Positions 39,448-49,701 of a stretch of DNA of 64,000 nucleotides are shown here, piece after piece. The stretch is from Acidobacteriota bacterium (GTDB taxonomy: Bacteria > Acidobacteriota > Blastocatellia > Pyrinomonadales > Pyrinomonadaceae). The DNA lies in assembly GCA_016716435.1 (NCBI GenBank), contig JADJWI010000007.1, positions 62,001 to 126,000 on the forward strand. The letters run 5' to 3'. Below the pieces are notes generated by a model, which made no database searches, was not told the origin of the DNA, and worked only from the letters and a program-made list of their open reading frames with translations. Both the position numbers and the translations under genes were made by a program. Every line of letters starts with the position of its first letter. Position 1 is the stretch's first letter.

Positions 39448-40809
39448 ATGGACCTAAACATCTTTCGTGAATACGACATCCGCGGCCGGGTCGGCCCGCA
39501 ACTGAATGAAGAGACCGTCGCCACCATCTCACGGGCACTCGGAACCTTTTTTGCCGCAAACGGGGCAAAGCGGATCGCCGTCGGTTACGACGCCCGCGAG
39601 AGTTCGCCCATTTTTGCGGAGATAATGTACCGAGCGCTGAACGCCTCGGGTTGCGACGTCGTCAGTATCGGCATGGTGCCGACGCCGGTGCTCTACCACA
39701 CCGTTTACACAGCGGATGTTGACGGCGGCGTGATGATCACGGGCTCGCACAATCCGGCCGACCACAATGGCTTCAAGATCTGCCTTGGCAAGGGAACGCT
39801 CTTTGGCGAGCAGATCCGCGAGATACGGGACATCGCGTTAGCTGCGGACTTTGCCGAAGGCGTTGGAACCGTTGAAGAACGCAATGTCCTCAATGCATAT
39901 TGCCTTGACGTCGTCTCAAACGTAAAGATGGGCGATCGGCGGCTCAAGGTCGTTGTCGATGCCGGAAACGGTATGGGCGGCGTGACCGCGGTGCCCGTCT
40001 ATCAGGTGCTCGGTGTCGATCTGATCGAGCTTTTCACAAAGCCGGATTCGACGTTCCCGAACCATCATCCGGACCCAACGGTCGAGGAAAATCTGGAGCA
40101 CCTTATCCACGCAGTTACGGAATTTGAGGCGGATCTTGGCATCGCTTTTGACGGCGACGGCGACCGCATCGGCGTTGTTGATGAAAAGGGCCGGATCATC
40201 TGGGGCGACGAGTTGATGGTCCTCTTTGCTCGGGCGGTGCTTCGCGAACGGCCCGGTGCGACGATCATCGGCGAGGTAAAGTGCTCACAAAGGCTCTACG
40301 ACGACATTGAAAAGCACGGCGGTCGCAAGATAATGTGGAAGGCCGGCCATTCGCTGATCAAGGCAAAAATGAAAGAGACGGAAGCCGCCCTTGCCGGCGA
40401 GATGAGCGGCCACATTTTCTTCGCCGATCGCTATTTTGGTTTCGATGACGCAACTTATGCGGGTGCTCGGGTGCTCGAGATACTTTCGAAAACCTCCGAA
40501 CCGTTCTCGAGTTTGCTGGCCGATCTACCCGAAACACATTCAACGCCCGAACTCAGGGTTGATTGCCCTGACGAAACGAAGTTCAAGGTCGTCGAACGGG
40601 TCTCGGATGCGTTCGCTCGTACCCACGAAGTAATTACAATTGACGGGGCAAGAATTTTGTTTGAGCACGGATGGGGCCTTGTTCGAGCCTCAAATACGCA
40701 GCCGATGCTTGTTTTGCGGTTTGAGGCAAATACGGAAGATCATCTTGACGAGATCCGCGATGAGGTCGAGGCGAAGGTCGCCGCACTTATCGCAGCGACC
40801 TCCGCTTAA
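39448..40809 (+). CDS. Phosphomannomutase/phosphoglucomutase
   Basis: A 453-residue alpha-D-phosphohexomutase. FREYDIRG opens the fold, TGSHNPADHNG holds the phosphoserine, DGDGDRIG binds Mg, GEMSGHIFF reads the sugar and RASNTQPMLVLRFEA binds phosphate. It interconverts hexose 1- and 6-phosphates and feeds nucleotide sugars for LPS and other glycans. Length fits the AlgC-type enzymes. TATATT (39433-39438) ends 9 nt before the ATG, so the leader would be very short, though AAGAG lies between. Confidence 0.94.
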   Translation: MDLNIFREYDIRGRVGPQLNEETVATISRALGTFFAANGAKRIAVGYDARESSPIFAEIMYRALNASGCDVVSIGMVPTPVLYHTVYTADVDGGVMITGSHNPADHNGFKICLGKGTLFGEQIREIRDIALAADFAEGVGTVEERNVLNAYCLDVVSNVKMGDRRLKVVVDAGNGMGGVTAVPVYQVLGVDLIELFTKPDSTFPNHHPDPTVEENLEHLIHAVTEFEADLGIAFDGDGDRIGVVDEKGRIIWGDELMVLFARAVLRERPGATIIGEVKCSQRLYDDIEKHGGRKIMWKAGHSLIKAKMKETEAALAGEMSGHIFFADRYFGFDDATYAGARVLEILSKTSEPFSSLLADLPETHSTPELRVDCPDETKFKVVERVSDAFARTHEVITIDGARILFEHGWGLVRASNTQPMLVLRFEANTEDHLDEIRDEVEAKVAALIAATSA

Positions 40810-40814
40810 TGCTT

Positions 40815-42230
40815 TTAAGGGAATATGCCGAGTTCGGCGTAGCTGACGGCGATCTTATCAATGGCGTTTACAAATGCGGCGGTGCGAAGATCGGTTATTT
40901 CGTACTGGATGGCCGTTTCGCGAAGCTGGTGATAAGCCGTGATCATCGTCTCCTCAAGTCCCGAATAGACGAGGTCGGCCTCATCGGCGCCGCGGGAAGC
41001 CATGCTTTTTTCCTCAACGCTCAGTGTGTGGCCGGTTTCTTTTTCGACCAATGAAAGAATTCGGTCAAAGGCTCCCTGCTCAAATCGCTTTTCGATCCTG
41101 CCGAACCGGACACGCGAGAGATTCTTCAGCCATTCAAAATAAGAGACCGTAACGCCGCCGGCATTGATGTAAACGTCCGGGACGACGAGGATACCCTTTT
41201 GATGAAGGATCGGTTCGGCATCAGATGTGATCGGGCCGTTCGCCGCCTCAACGATGATCTTAGCCTTGATATTGCCGGCGTTTGCCGAGGTTATCTGGTT
41301 CTCGAGAGCGGCCGGGATCAGAATGTCGCATTCGACCTCAAGCCCGGCTTCGCGTGTGGGCAGGTTGGCTGCACCCGGAAAATTCACTATCGAACCGGTC
41401 TCTTTCCGATGGGCGATCAACTTCGCAAGATCGATTCCGTCCGGTTTGTGGATAGCTCCGTCGTATTCGGCGACTCCGACAAGGATCGCACCGCCCTCGG
41501 TGAAGAACTTGGCCGCGTGGTAGCCGACATTTCCAAGGCCTTGAACGACCACTTTCTTTCCCTCGATCCCGCGGGTGAGCCCGAGTTCTTTCATTTGCTC
41601 GGCGCTATCACAGATCTCACGCGTTCCGTAATAGACGCCTAGTCCGGTCGCTTCCGTGCGGCCGCGGATGCCGCCCTGCCCGACCGATTTTCCGGTGACG
41701 CAGCCAAGCGCGTCGATCTGTTCCGGGTGAAAGGCCTGATAAGTGTCCGCGATCCAAGCCATTTCGCGGGCACCCGTTCCGTAGTCAGGAGCCGGCACAT
41801 CGAGTGCCGGGCCGATGAAGTTCTTTTTGATGAGCTCGGCCGTGTAGCGGCGCGTTATCCGCTGGAGCTGATCGGCGTCGAAGTTTTTTGCATTGATCTT
41901 GACAGCACCTTTCGCCCCCCCGAATGGCACATCAACGATGGCGCATTTATAGGTCATCAGCGTCGCGAGCGCCACCACTTCTTCTTCATTTGCGTCATCC
42001 GAATAGCGAATGCCGCCCTTGACCGGAAGCTTATGGTGGCTATGCTGTGCCCGCCACGCCTCGATCACCTGATAGCCGTCCGCAGTGCGAATGGGGAACT
42101 TGAATGAATAGACGCTGTTACAAGTTCTGATCTGCTCGAGCAGACCCTTTGGATGGTGGGTCAGTGCCGCGGCCTTGTCAAAATAATGATCTACACTCGA
42201 AAGAAAACTCTTTCCCTGATCTGAACTCAT
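40815..42230 (-). CDS. gdhA: Glu/Leu/Phe/Val dehydrogenase family, probable glutamate dehydrogenase
   Basis: A 471-residue enzyme. KGGIRYSDDANEEEV and MTYKCAIVDVPFGGAKGAV contain the catalytic lysines; PAPDYGTG is the family motif, and VVQGLGNVGYHAA is the NAD(P) Rossmann site. It links 2-oxoglutarate plus ammonia to glutamate. A clear AAGGAG site precedes the ATG at 42230. It is convergent with the hexomutase gene with a 5-bp gap. Cofactor choice is not determined. Confidence 0.92.
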   Translation of the reverse strand: MSSDQGKSFLSSVDHYFDKAAALTHHPKGLLEQIRTCNSVYSFKFPIRTADGYQVIEAWRAQHSHHKLPVKGGIRYSDDANEEEVVALATLMTYKCAIVDVPFGGAKGAVKINAKNFDADQLQRITRRYTAELIKKNFIGPALDVPAPDYGTGAREMAWIADTYQAFHPEQIDALGCVTGKSVGQGGIRGRTEATGLGVYYGTREICDSAEQMKELGLTRGIEGKKVVVQGLGNVGYHAAKFFTEGGAILVGVAEYDGAIHKPDGIDLAKLIAHRKETGSIVNFPGAANLPTREAGLEVECDILIPAALENQITSANAGNIKAKIIVEAANGPITSDAEPILHQKGILVVPDVYINAGGVTVSYFEWLKNLSRVRFGRIEKRFEQGAFDRILSLVEKETGHTLSVEEKSMASRGADEADLVYSGLEETMITAYHQLRETAIQYEITDLRTAAFVNAIDKIAVSYAELGIFP

Positions 42231-42394
42231 CGCAATTTCTCCTTTTCCGAGAACGGTTTAGGAAACGTATTTAAGCACAGCTTTATTGATAAGGCGAATA
42301 TGAGTCGGTAATTGATAAGAAAATGTTGCCGTTTCCGCGTTGAGAAACTGGGTGACGAAGTTTCGTCCGATCTTGTCTTTATAGGAGTGCATTT

Positions 42395-42883
42395 ATGTTC
42401 TCAATTTTTGTTCGCGCAATTGTTTTGGCAGTGGTCTTGGTTTGCGTACAGTCGGCGTTCGGGCAGCGGTCGGCGGTCGCGGGTTATTGGAAGAACGGCA
42501 GTGTCGGCTCGGTTCAATACAAGGATCGGGTTACGGGCTCGACCAAGCCCGGCCGCGGCAGCCTTTTCACCTACAAATTCAACCCTAACGGAACCTACGA
42601 ATTCATCGGCTATATGGAGACGACGATGTACAACTGTACAACGACGCTCTTTAACCAGATTTCCGGCCGATATACAGTAACCGGCAACCAGATCGAACTC
42701 GCGCCGACAAAGGACCTCTGGAAAAACACCAACTCGTGTGCGGCAAGCGGCAACCGCCAACAGACAAAAACACCGACGCGGAAGTCATTTGAATTTCGCA
42801 TTTCGGAGGACGAATACGGCAAGGAGCAGATGTGTCTTTCGGACGGTCAGGGCGAAACCTGCTATCGTCGCGAAACGGAGTAA
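42395..42883 (+). CDS. Secreted protein of unknown function
   Basis: A 162-residue protein with a signal peptide (VRAIVLAVVLVCVQSAFGQ). The mature part resembles a small lipocalin-like or beta-barrel fold by strand pattern (FTYKFNPNGTYEFIGYME and GRYTVTGNQIELAPTKD). Four cysteines could pair. TATAGGAG lies 7 nt upstream. An inverted repeat GACGAA/TTCGTC lies in the leader. No named family is recognised. Confidence 0.6.
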   Translation: MFSIFVRAIVLAVVLVCVQSAFGQRSAVAGYWKNGSVGSVQYKDRVTGSTKPGRGSLFTYKFNPNGTYEFIGYMETTMYNCTTTLFNQISGRYTVTGNQIELAPTKDLWKNTNSCAASGNRQQTKTPTRKSFEFRISEDEYGKEQMCLSDGQGETCYRRETE

Positions 42884-42970
42884 CCGGGCGATCAGCTTTC
42901 TTTGCAGGTTGGCGATCTTGGGGTAGTATTTTGGAGAATCGAATTTCGATCTTTACCCCATGATCGCTCA

Positions 42971-43609
42971 ATGAAAAAGATAAACTATATCCTCGCAACT
43001 ATCGGTCTGCTCGCGGCCGCTGGTGCCGCCATTGGCCAGTCGAAGCCCGCATACACCTATGCGTCCCAAAAGGCCTTTATCCCGGCCGAACTTGGCAAGG
43101 TCTATTTGGGCATGCCGCTTAAAGACTTCGCTAAAGCGATCGATCTCGCGAAGGCGGAGTCGGACTATCGCTACAGCTATCTCGAGTTGGTGATCCCCTT
43201 TGCCAAAGGCAGCGTCACGGGCCTCCGCGTACGGGTCCATGGGCTGACGCCCGAGCAGCTTGAGGCGATCCATACGGAAGAAACGGTCAAAAAGAAAGGG
43301 GAAAACGGGGACGAATACGAGGCAACCGTAAAGCGGCTAAAGATCTCTGATATTCCGGCGGAGGCGGTCGTTTACTCAATGTATATCTCGTTCGATAAGG
43401 CCTTTGACCTCAGGAAATGGGCCGAGAAAACCTACGGCAAGGGCGAGATCCGGGCAAAGGACGACGAGTACTATTTTTACGATCAGCAATGGGCCAAACG
43501 TTCCGGCGACGGGCTCGGCTGGCTTATCCGGGCATTCTACGAAGGCGAAGGCCGAACCCTGCAACTCCTCGGCCGCGTCCCCGGCACCGAATGGGACCCC
43601 GAGGCGTAG
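42971..43609 (+). CDS. Secreted protein of unknown function
   Basis: A 212-residue protein with a signal peptide (YILATIGLLAAAGAAIGQS). After the signal there is YLGMPLKDFAKAI, a pattern common to small periplasmic proteins that start with a strand and a helix, followed by alternating charged strands. No cysteines are obvious in the mature part. The ATG at 42971 places the signal peptide at the N-terminus. I cannot assign a domain. Confidence 0.6.
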   Translation: MKKINYILATIGLLAAAGAAIGQSKPAYTYASQKAFIPAELGKVYLGMPLKDFAKAIDLAKAESDYRYSYLELVIPFAKGSVTGLRVRVHGLTPEQLEAIHTEETVKKKGENGDEYEATVKRLKISDIPAEAVVYSMYISFDKAFDLRKWAEKTYGKGEIRAKDDEYYFYDQQWAKRSGDGLGWLIRAFYEGEGRTLQLLGRVPGTEWDPEA

Positions 43610-43656
43610 CCGTCAAAAAACTTCGAAAGCAAAATAAATGCCATTCTGCGGAGCGA

Positions 43657-44274
43657 TCATGCAGACGTTTCAGTCAGATGGCCTTTTCCATTGCGGAAAA
43701 ACTGAAACACCTTCCACCCAAGAACGGACAAAGCGAATAGGCCGAAGATCACCCATCCGAGGCTTGTGAGAAAGTCGGCGGTTGCCTGAATACGGTCGGC
43801 GAAATACATCCCCAAAAGGACATAAAGGAACACCCAAAGTGTTTCGCCCAATGCTCCGACAGTGGTGAACCAGATCCACGAATAACGGGTGGAGCCGCTT
43901 ATCAGATTGAGCCAGGGCCCTATCGGTGTGATCAGCCAGCGGCTGAAAAATATCGCGCTGATTCCCCACCGGTCCTGAAACCGCTCGGCCCTGGCCAGGA
44001 TCTTTTCGCCTCCGAACCGCAGTGTTATCTTTTCGATCACGGTTCGCCCGCCGAAATGTCCAACGAAATAGCCGATCTGATCGCCCGCAATGGCACCGGA
44101 GCTCCCGACGAGCATTGCTTGCCAGAATTCCAGTTCGCCTTGTTGGACAAGTGCACCGACAACGAGCATCAGCAATTTGACCGGCATTGGTATGCCGAAG
44201 GACGACGCTCCAAGAATAATGAAGCACACCGGAAGTCCATACAACACGAACCATGCGAGGAGTTGGTCGGTCAC
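43657..44274 (-). CDS. DedA-family inner membrane protein
   Basis: A 205-residue membrane protein. GASSFGIPMPVKLLMLVVGAL, GAIAGDQIGYFVGHFGG and FFSRWLITPIGPWLNLISGSTRY are DedA/SNARE-associated family segments; the last holds the conserved arginine and glycine. DedA proteins are lipid scramblases or proton-driven transporters for undecaprenyl phosphate and other lipids. It starts inside the stop codon of the upstream gene (4-bp overlap). Confidence 0.9.
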   Translation of the reverse strand: MTDQLLAWFVLYGLPVCFIILGASSFGIPMPVKLLMLVVGALVQQGELEFWQAMLVGSSGAIAGDQIGYFVGHFGGRTVIEKITLRFGGEKILARAERFQDRWGISAIFFSRWLITPIGPWLNLISGSTRYSWIWFTTVGALGETLWVFLYVLLGMYFADRIQATADFLTSLGWVIFGLFALSVLGWKVFQFFRNGKGHLTETSA

Positions 44275-44648
44275 CGGCCATCTCCAGGTGGAGGTGGGGT
44301 TTTCGAGCGAAAATCCCCGATCGCCTTTTCAAGGTCGGCCTTGAGCTCGTCGAATGGGCGGCCCTCATCACTGGCGATCTTGCTGAGCGGCCGCGGGTCG
44401 AGAGCCTCAGGCGGAAGGCCGATCGCGCGGTTGAGGACGGGAAGCGGGACGTCATACGAGTTTGCGACAAATCCGACCCGCATCCAGCCGCTGATCGGAT
44501 CGTCGCGATGTTCGCTCCAGAAGGCCGCACGTTGATAAGTGCGATAGGCGTAGAAAGTCGTGAACGCTGCGGCAAAAACGAACGCCGCCAGCACAAGCCA
44601 CTGCCAGCGGCGTAAATGTTTTAGTCTTTGTAAGAAACGCCCGATCAT
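44271..44648 (-). CDS. Small single-pass membrane protein upstream of DedA
   Basis: A 125-residue protein with one membrane helix (about residues 14-33) and a soluble C-terminal half holding PISGWMRVGFVANSYDVPLPVLNRAIGLPPEALDPRPL, which resembles a helix-hairpin module found with DedA-like or lipid-binding proteins. The end is Pro-rich. It overlaps dedA by 4 bp and lies 32 bp after lepA on the same strand, so lepA, this gene and dedA may form an operon. Family not known to me. Confidence 0.65.
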   Translation of the reverse strand: MIGRFLQRLKHLRRWQWLVLAAFVFAAAFTTFYAYRTYQRAAFWSEHRDDPISGWMRVGFVANSYDVPLPVLNRAIGLPPEALDPRPLSKIASDEGRPFDELKADLEKAIGDFRSKTPPPPGDGR

Positions 44649-44680
44649 TGGAATGATCTCGAAAGCTCGCACGCTGCCGC

Positions 44681-46483
<1,803 letters not shown>

Positions 46484-46590
46484 ATAAAACCGAAACGAAA
46501 AGTGTATCAAATGGCAAAACCGGGTGCATTCCGATTACGCCGATAGCACGTAAAAACTGCAAATATTCCTGCCGGCCGCAAAAAATTCCG

Positions 46591-46619
46591 TTGTGCTAAC
46601 TTTATGTTTTTGTTATACT
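46591..46619 (+). promoter_or_regulatory. Putative sigma-70-type promoter of the YtxH gene
   Basis: TTGTGC (46591-46596) and TATACT (46614-46619) are 17 bp apart, upstream of the YtxH gene. Transcription would start near 46627, leaving a 54-nt leader with AAGGAG before the ATG at 46681. The -35 match is only moderate. Confidence 0.5.
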
Positions 46620-46680
46620 TAAAAGTCCCTGATATCAAAGGCTATTTATTGATCGCGTTTACAGCGATAAGGAGTTACAT

Positions 46681-47118
46681 ATGAGAAACGAATACGATAG
46701 GGAAGAGGCGAACGTCAGCACAAAATTGACTTATTTGCTTATTGGCGGCGGCATCGGGGCGATAATTGCTCTGCTTTTTGCTCCGAAGACGGGTGTTGAA
46801 CTCCGCGGAGACATCGCCGATGTGACCCGTAAGGGCCTCGACAAGGGCCGCGAGGCGGCGCACCACCTTCAGGAAACCGCCGAGGAGTATTACGAGGTTT
46901 CGCGCGAGAAAGCGGGCGAATTTCTCCATACAGCACAGGAAAAGGCTGAGGATGTAGCCGAAAAGGCACGCGCGGCAGCGGCCCGTACGGCAAATCCGTT
47001 CTCCGCGGCGGTTGAAGCAGGCAAAGAAGCCTACATCGCCGAAAAGCGGAAGACCGAAGCAAAGGCGATCGCAGAAGGCCGTCCGAGCTATCCGGTAAAG
47101 GACGGAGAGAAAAGCTAA
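46681..47118 (+). CDS. YtxH-domain (GvpP-like) membrane-associated protein
   Basis: A 145-residue protein. A single membrane helix (about residues 17-37, LTYLLIGGGIGAIIALLFAP) is followed by KTGVELRGDI, the YtxH signature, and a long coiled-coil tail rich in Glu, Ala and Lys. YtxH proteins are general stress proteins tied to the membrane; molecular role unknown. AAGGAG with good spacing precedes the ATG. The DUF948-like gene follows after 9 bp. Confidence 0.85.
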   Translation: MRNEYDREEANVSTKLTYLLIGGGIGAIIALLFAPKTGVELRGDIADVTRKGLDKGREAAHHLQETAEEYYEVSREKAGEFLHTAQEKAEDVAEKARAAAARTANPFSAAVEAGKEAYIAEKRKTEAKAIAEGRPSYPVKDGEKS

Positions 47119-47127
47119 ACAGGTTCT

Positions 47128-47667
47128 ATGAATGTAAATGAACCGCAATTTTGGATGATGGTCGCCTCGATCATCATAGCGGTCTGTTTTATTGTGATGG
47201 CGGTCTCAACGATCGCCATCGCCTTGATCGTTCGAAAGGTGATCGCCACCGTTAACCGGATCGAGGAACGGGTCGAACCGCTCATCGCGAAGGTCAACAC
47301 AATGAGCGACCAGGGGAAGGTAATGTCCGTCCACCTGACCGAGGTTTCGGAAAATCTTTCGACGGCTACTAAATACCTCGCCGAGTCAACTGAACTCATC
47401 AAGGATGAGGTTTCCGACCTTAAGCAACTCGTTGGCTCAACGGCGATCGTCGCTCGCGACAAGGTGGAATTGGTCAGCCAGACCATCGACCGGACGCAGC
47501 GGCAGGTCACCGATACGACCGATTTCGTGCAGGCAAAGATAGTTGAGCCGGCAAGGGAGTTAGCGGCCGTAATGGCGGGCGTCCGCAAGGCGCTTGAGGT
47601 GCTTTTCGCACCGGCCCCAAAACGCATCGACCGGGTTTATGTCGAAGAGGATATGTTCATCGGCTGA
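47128..47667 (+). CDS. DUF948-like membrane-anchored coiled-coil protein
   Basis: A 179-residue protein. One membrane helix (about residues 6-33: MVASIIIAVCFIVMAVSTIAIALIV split here as segments) is followed by a long coiled coil with regular heptads (VNRIEERVEPLIAKVNTM and TATKYLAESTELI). It matches the DUF948 type of stress or envelope proteins that often lie next to YtxH genes. They may form a complex. The C-terminus includes a short basic patch. Confidence 0.75.
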   Translation: MNVNEPQFWMMVASIIIAVCFIVMAVSTIAIALIVRKVIATVNRIEERVEPLIAKVNTMSDQGKVMSVHLTEVSENLSTATKYLAESTELIKDEVSDLKQLVGSTAIVARDKVELVSQTIDRTQRQVTDTTDFVQAKIVEPARELAAVMAGVRKALEVLFAPAPKRIDRVYVEEDMFIG

Positions 47668-47807
47668 TCCGGTACGGCGGGTTTTATAAGGGCACGGGGA
47701 AGCTTAAGGGTTCTCCCGTGTCTTTGCATTTTGGCCGCGGCAGTTCGGTTGCGGTCCGCAGATAATCTGAACAAAGGGACGGAAGTTATCGTAAAGTAGA
47801 GGCGAGG

Positions 47808-48440
47808 ATGCCTAAAAAATTTGATACAAATCCGCTCGATCCGGACTTTCCGGAAAAGGCAAAAGCTGCTGCGACCGCAGACGTCGGCGGCTACACGGCT
47901 CCGCAAAGCCCGTACAAGACGGCCGAATTTCCGACAGCTCCGGCTAGCGTTACGGAGGATGAGACGCGCCGATTTGGTGAGGCCGAGTTCAACGCCTATT
48001 CATTTCAGGGCGGCGCCGCACCCGCGGCCGTTTATTCGGCTCCGGCGATGGACCTCAATCGTGCATCAAGCCGGAAGGAAGAGCGAACCGGGCTTCCCGA
48101 AAAATGGCTTATCGGTTTGCCTTATGTGCCGTTTTCGGTCGGACTGATCGCCGGGCTGATCTTGCTTTTAGTGATCCCGAAAGAAGAGACGAAGGTTCGG
48201 TTCCATGCCGCACAGGGCCTGGCGGCGCATGTCGGTATGTTGATCGTTACGACCATTCTCGGTTTTATCGAGAATGTAACTGATCTTGCCGCCATCGGCA
48301 GTTTTGTCTTCACGATCGTTACGACGATCATGCTGATCATCTTCGCCGCCCGTGCCTGGACCGGGAAGCCGGTGCACATCGAATCGGTGGACGACCTGAC
48401 CAACTGGCTTGAGGAAAAGATCGGGCCGCTCAAAACGTAA
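47808..48440 (+). CDS. DUF4870-like membrane protein with a disordered N-terminal half
   Basis: A 210-residue protein. Residues 1-100 are low complexity with a SVTEDETRRFG motif; residues 105-190 contain three membrane segments with LPYVPFSVGLIAGLILLL and VRFHAAQGLAAHVG, the latter typical of DUF4870, where the RxHxxQ region is conserved. GAGGCGAGG lies upstream of the ATG. The next gene starts 3 bp after its stop, so they form a pair. Confidence 0.75.
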   Translation: MPKKFDTNPLDPDFPEKAKAAATADVGGYTAPQSPYKTAEFPTAPASVTEDETRRFGEAEFNAYSFQGGAAPAAVYSAPAMDLNRASSRKEERTGLPEKWLIGLPYVPFSVGLIAGLILLLVIPKEETKVRFHAAQGLAAHVGMLIVTTILGFIENVTDLAAIGSFVFTIVTTIMLIIFAARAWTGKPVHIESVDDLTNWLEEKIGPLKT

Positions 48441-48443
48441 ACT

Positions 48444-48911
48444 ATGTACTGCGAACGGTGCGGGAAAAAGATCGACAACAGCCTGAATTTCTGTAATGGC
48501 TGCGGGGCTCAATTGCGCAAAGAGAAAGAGAAGGACGAAGAGAAATCGATCTTTAGCGGACTCCTATCAGCGCTGATCGCCATCGCGGTCGTCGGTTTTG
48601 GAGTGCTTGTCGGCTTTACGGCGATCCTGTTGGATAAGGTCGATAAAACCGAAGCCGTTTTCGCGTTCGTACTCGCCTATCTCGCAACTCTCTTCGCCGT
48701 TCTCTTTATGGTCGGGCGTCAGCTCGCGAAGGTGATCGACCGAAAGATCGGTTCGGAACCACGGATCAAGGCTCATACGCTCGACGACCCGCAGCCGCTT
48801 GTTCAGCTTCCGCCTAAGTCCACTAACCCGCTCGAGGAGTTTAACCGCCCCGCCAGCGTTACCGAGCACACAACCAGAACGCTCGATGAAGTTCCGGTCG
48901 AACGCCGCTAG
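48444..48911 (+). CDS. Zinc-ribbon membrane protein
   Basis: A 155-residue protein. MYCERCGKKIDNSLNFCNGCGAQL is a zinc ribbon with two CxxC pairs, followed by two membrane helices (about residues 37-60 and 69-92) and a tail ending SVTEHTTRTLDEVP. That tail motif, with conserved threonines, also occurs in the preceding protein as SVTEDETRRF, suggesting a shared partner or phosphorylation site. Function unknown. It overlaps the MBL gene at 48908-48911 on the opposite strand. Confidence 0.75.
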   Translation: MYCERCGKKIDNSLNFCNGCGAQLRKEKEKDEEKSIFSGLLSALIAIAVVGFGVLVGFTAILLDKVDKTEAVFAFVLAYLATLFAVLFMVGRQLAKVIDRKIGSEPRIKAHTLDDPQPLVQLPPKSTNPLEEFNRPASVTEHTTRTLDEVPVERR

Positions 48912-49639
48912 TCCTGGGGCCCGAAAACCTCTTTCAGAACCTCCGAATATTCAAGTATCGCCTGCTCGCCGTCGCCCGAGTAGATCGAACCGTGCATCGA
49001 AGCGATCGTCCGCGGCTTTAGGTCCGCGACACGTTTAAGTGTTGCTTCGGTTTTAGGCGTGTAGGGCAAGTAATCGGCAAGCGGGCTAGCCTGCATCTCG
49101 AGCATCGACTGCCTGACGCGGTCGATAACGCTGTCCGAGGTCAGAGCCGGAACGTCGCCGTTCTGGTGCAGAACATCCGAAGCGAAGAGTACGCCGGACG
49201 TCGTCTCAAAAAGCAACCCGGCCTCCCAATTGTGAGGAACGTGCGGCGTCGAAATGAACCGGAACGTGTGCGAGCCCGTAGAGAATTCTTCGCCGTCGAT
49301 CATCCCCTTCGCCGGGTTCACATGCGAGAAATCATCCACGCTGACCATTTTCCCGACCATGCTGCAGACGGCCGTCGCCTGCGGTGCGATCGCCTGCCAT
49401 TCGTTGAGCGAACCGCATTCATCGGCCTCAAAATGGCTGAATCCGATCCATCGAAGCTTTGCCGGATCGATCAGCGAAGCGACCGCTTCACGGACAAGCG
49501 GGAACAAAGCCCGCATTCCGGTGTGAAAGAGAAGCGGTTCCTCATCGCGGACAAGGAACTGGCTGAAACCGAGGTTCGCCTCGGGAATGAAGGTGTTGAT
49601 GCGAAATATATCTGGTGCGATCTCTGTGATGCTGGTCAT
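48908..49639 (-). CDS. MBL-fold metallohydrolase, flavodiiron-type ODP domain
   Basis: A 243-residue metallo-beta-lactamase fold protein. SHFEADECGSLNEW gives the HxExD motif that marks flavodiiron and ODP-type proteins, TPHVPHNWEAG the next ligand, SDVLH another and MHGS the last histidine. These ligands fit a di-iron centre that reacts with oxygen or nitric oxide, but there is no flavodoxin domain here. It resembles the oxygen-binding di-iron ODP sensors. The 3' ends of this and the zinc-ribbon gene overlap by 4 bp. Confidence 0.85.
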   Translation of the reverse strand: MTSITEIAPDIFRINTFIPEANLGFSQFLVRDEEPLLFHTGMRALFPLVREAVASLIDPAKLRWIGFSHFEADECGSLNEWQAIAPQATAVCSMVGKMVSVDDFSHVNPAKGMIDGEEFSTGSHTFRFISTPHVPHNWEAGLLFETTSGVLFASDVLHQNGDVPALTSDSVIDRVRQSMLEMQASPLADYLPYTPKTEATLKRVADLKPRTIASMHGSIYSGDGEQAILEYSEVLKEVFGPQD

Positions 49640-49701
49640 GCGTCCTCCGTAGCGTGCGGGAGCATATCATCTTTTAACGCGAAACCGCAGTTGTGAAAAT
49701 G

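Noticed and set aside
47668..47807. Weak hairpin CACGGG/CCCGTG after the DUF948-like gene as a terminator
   Set aside because: The T stretch is interrupted and far from the stem; too uncertain to list.
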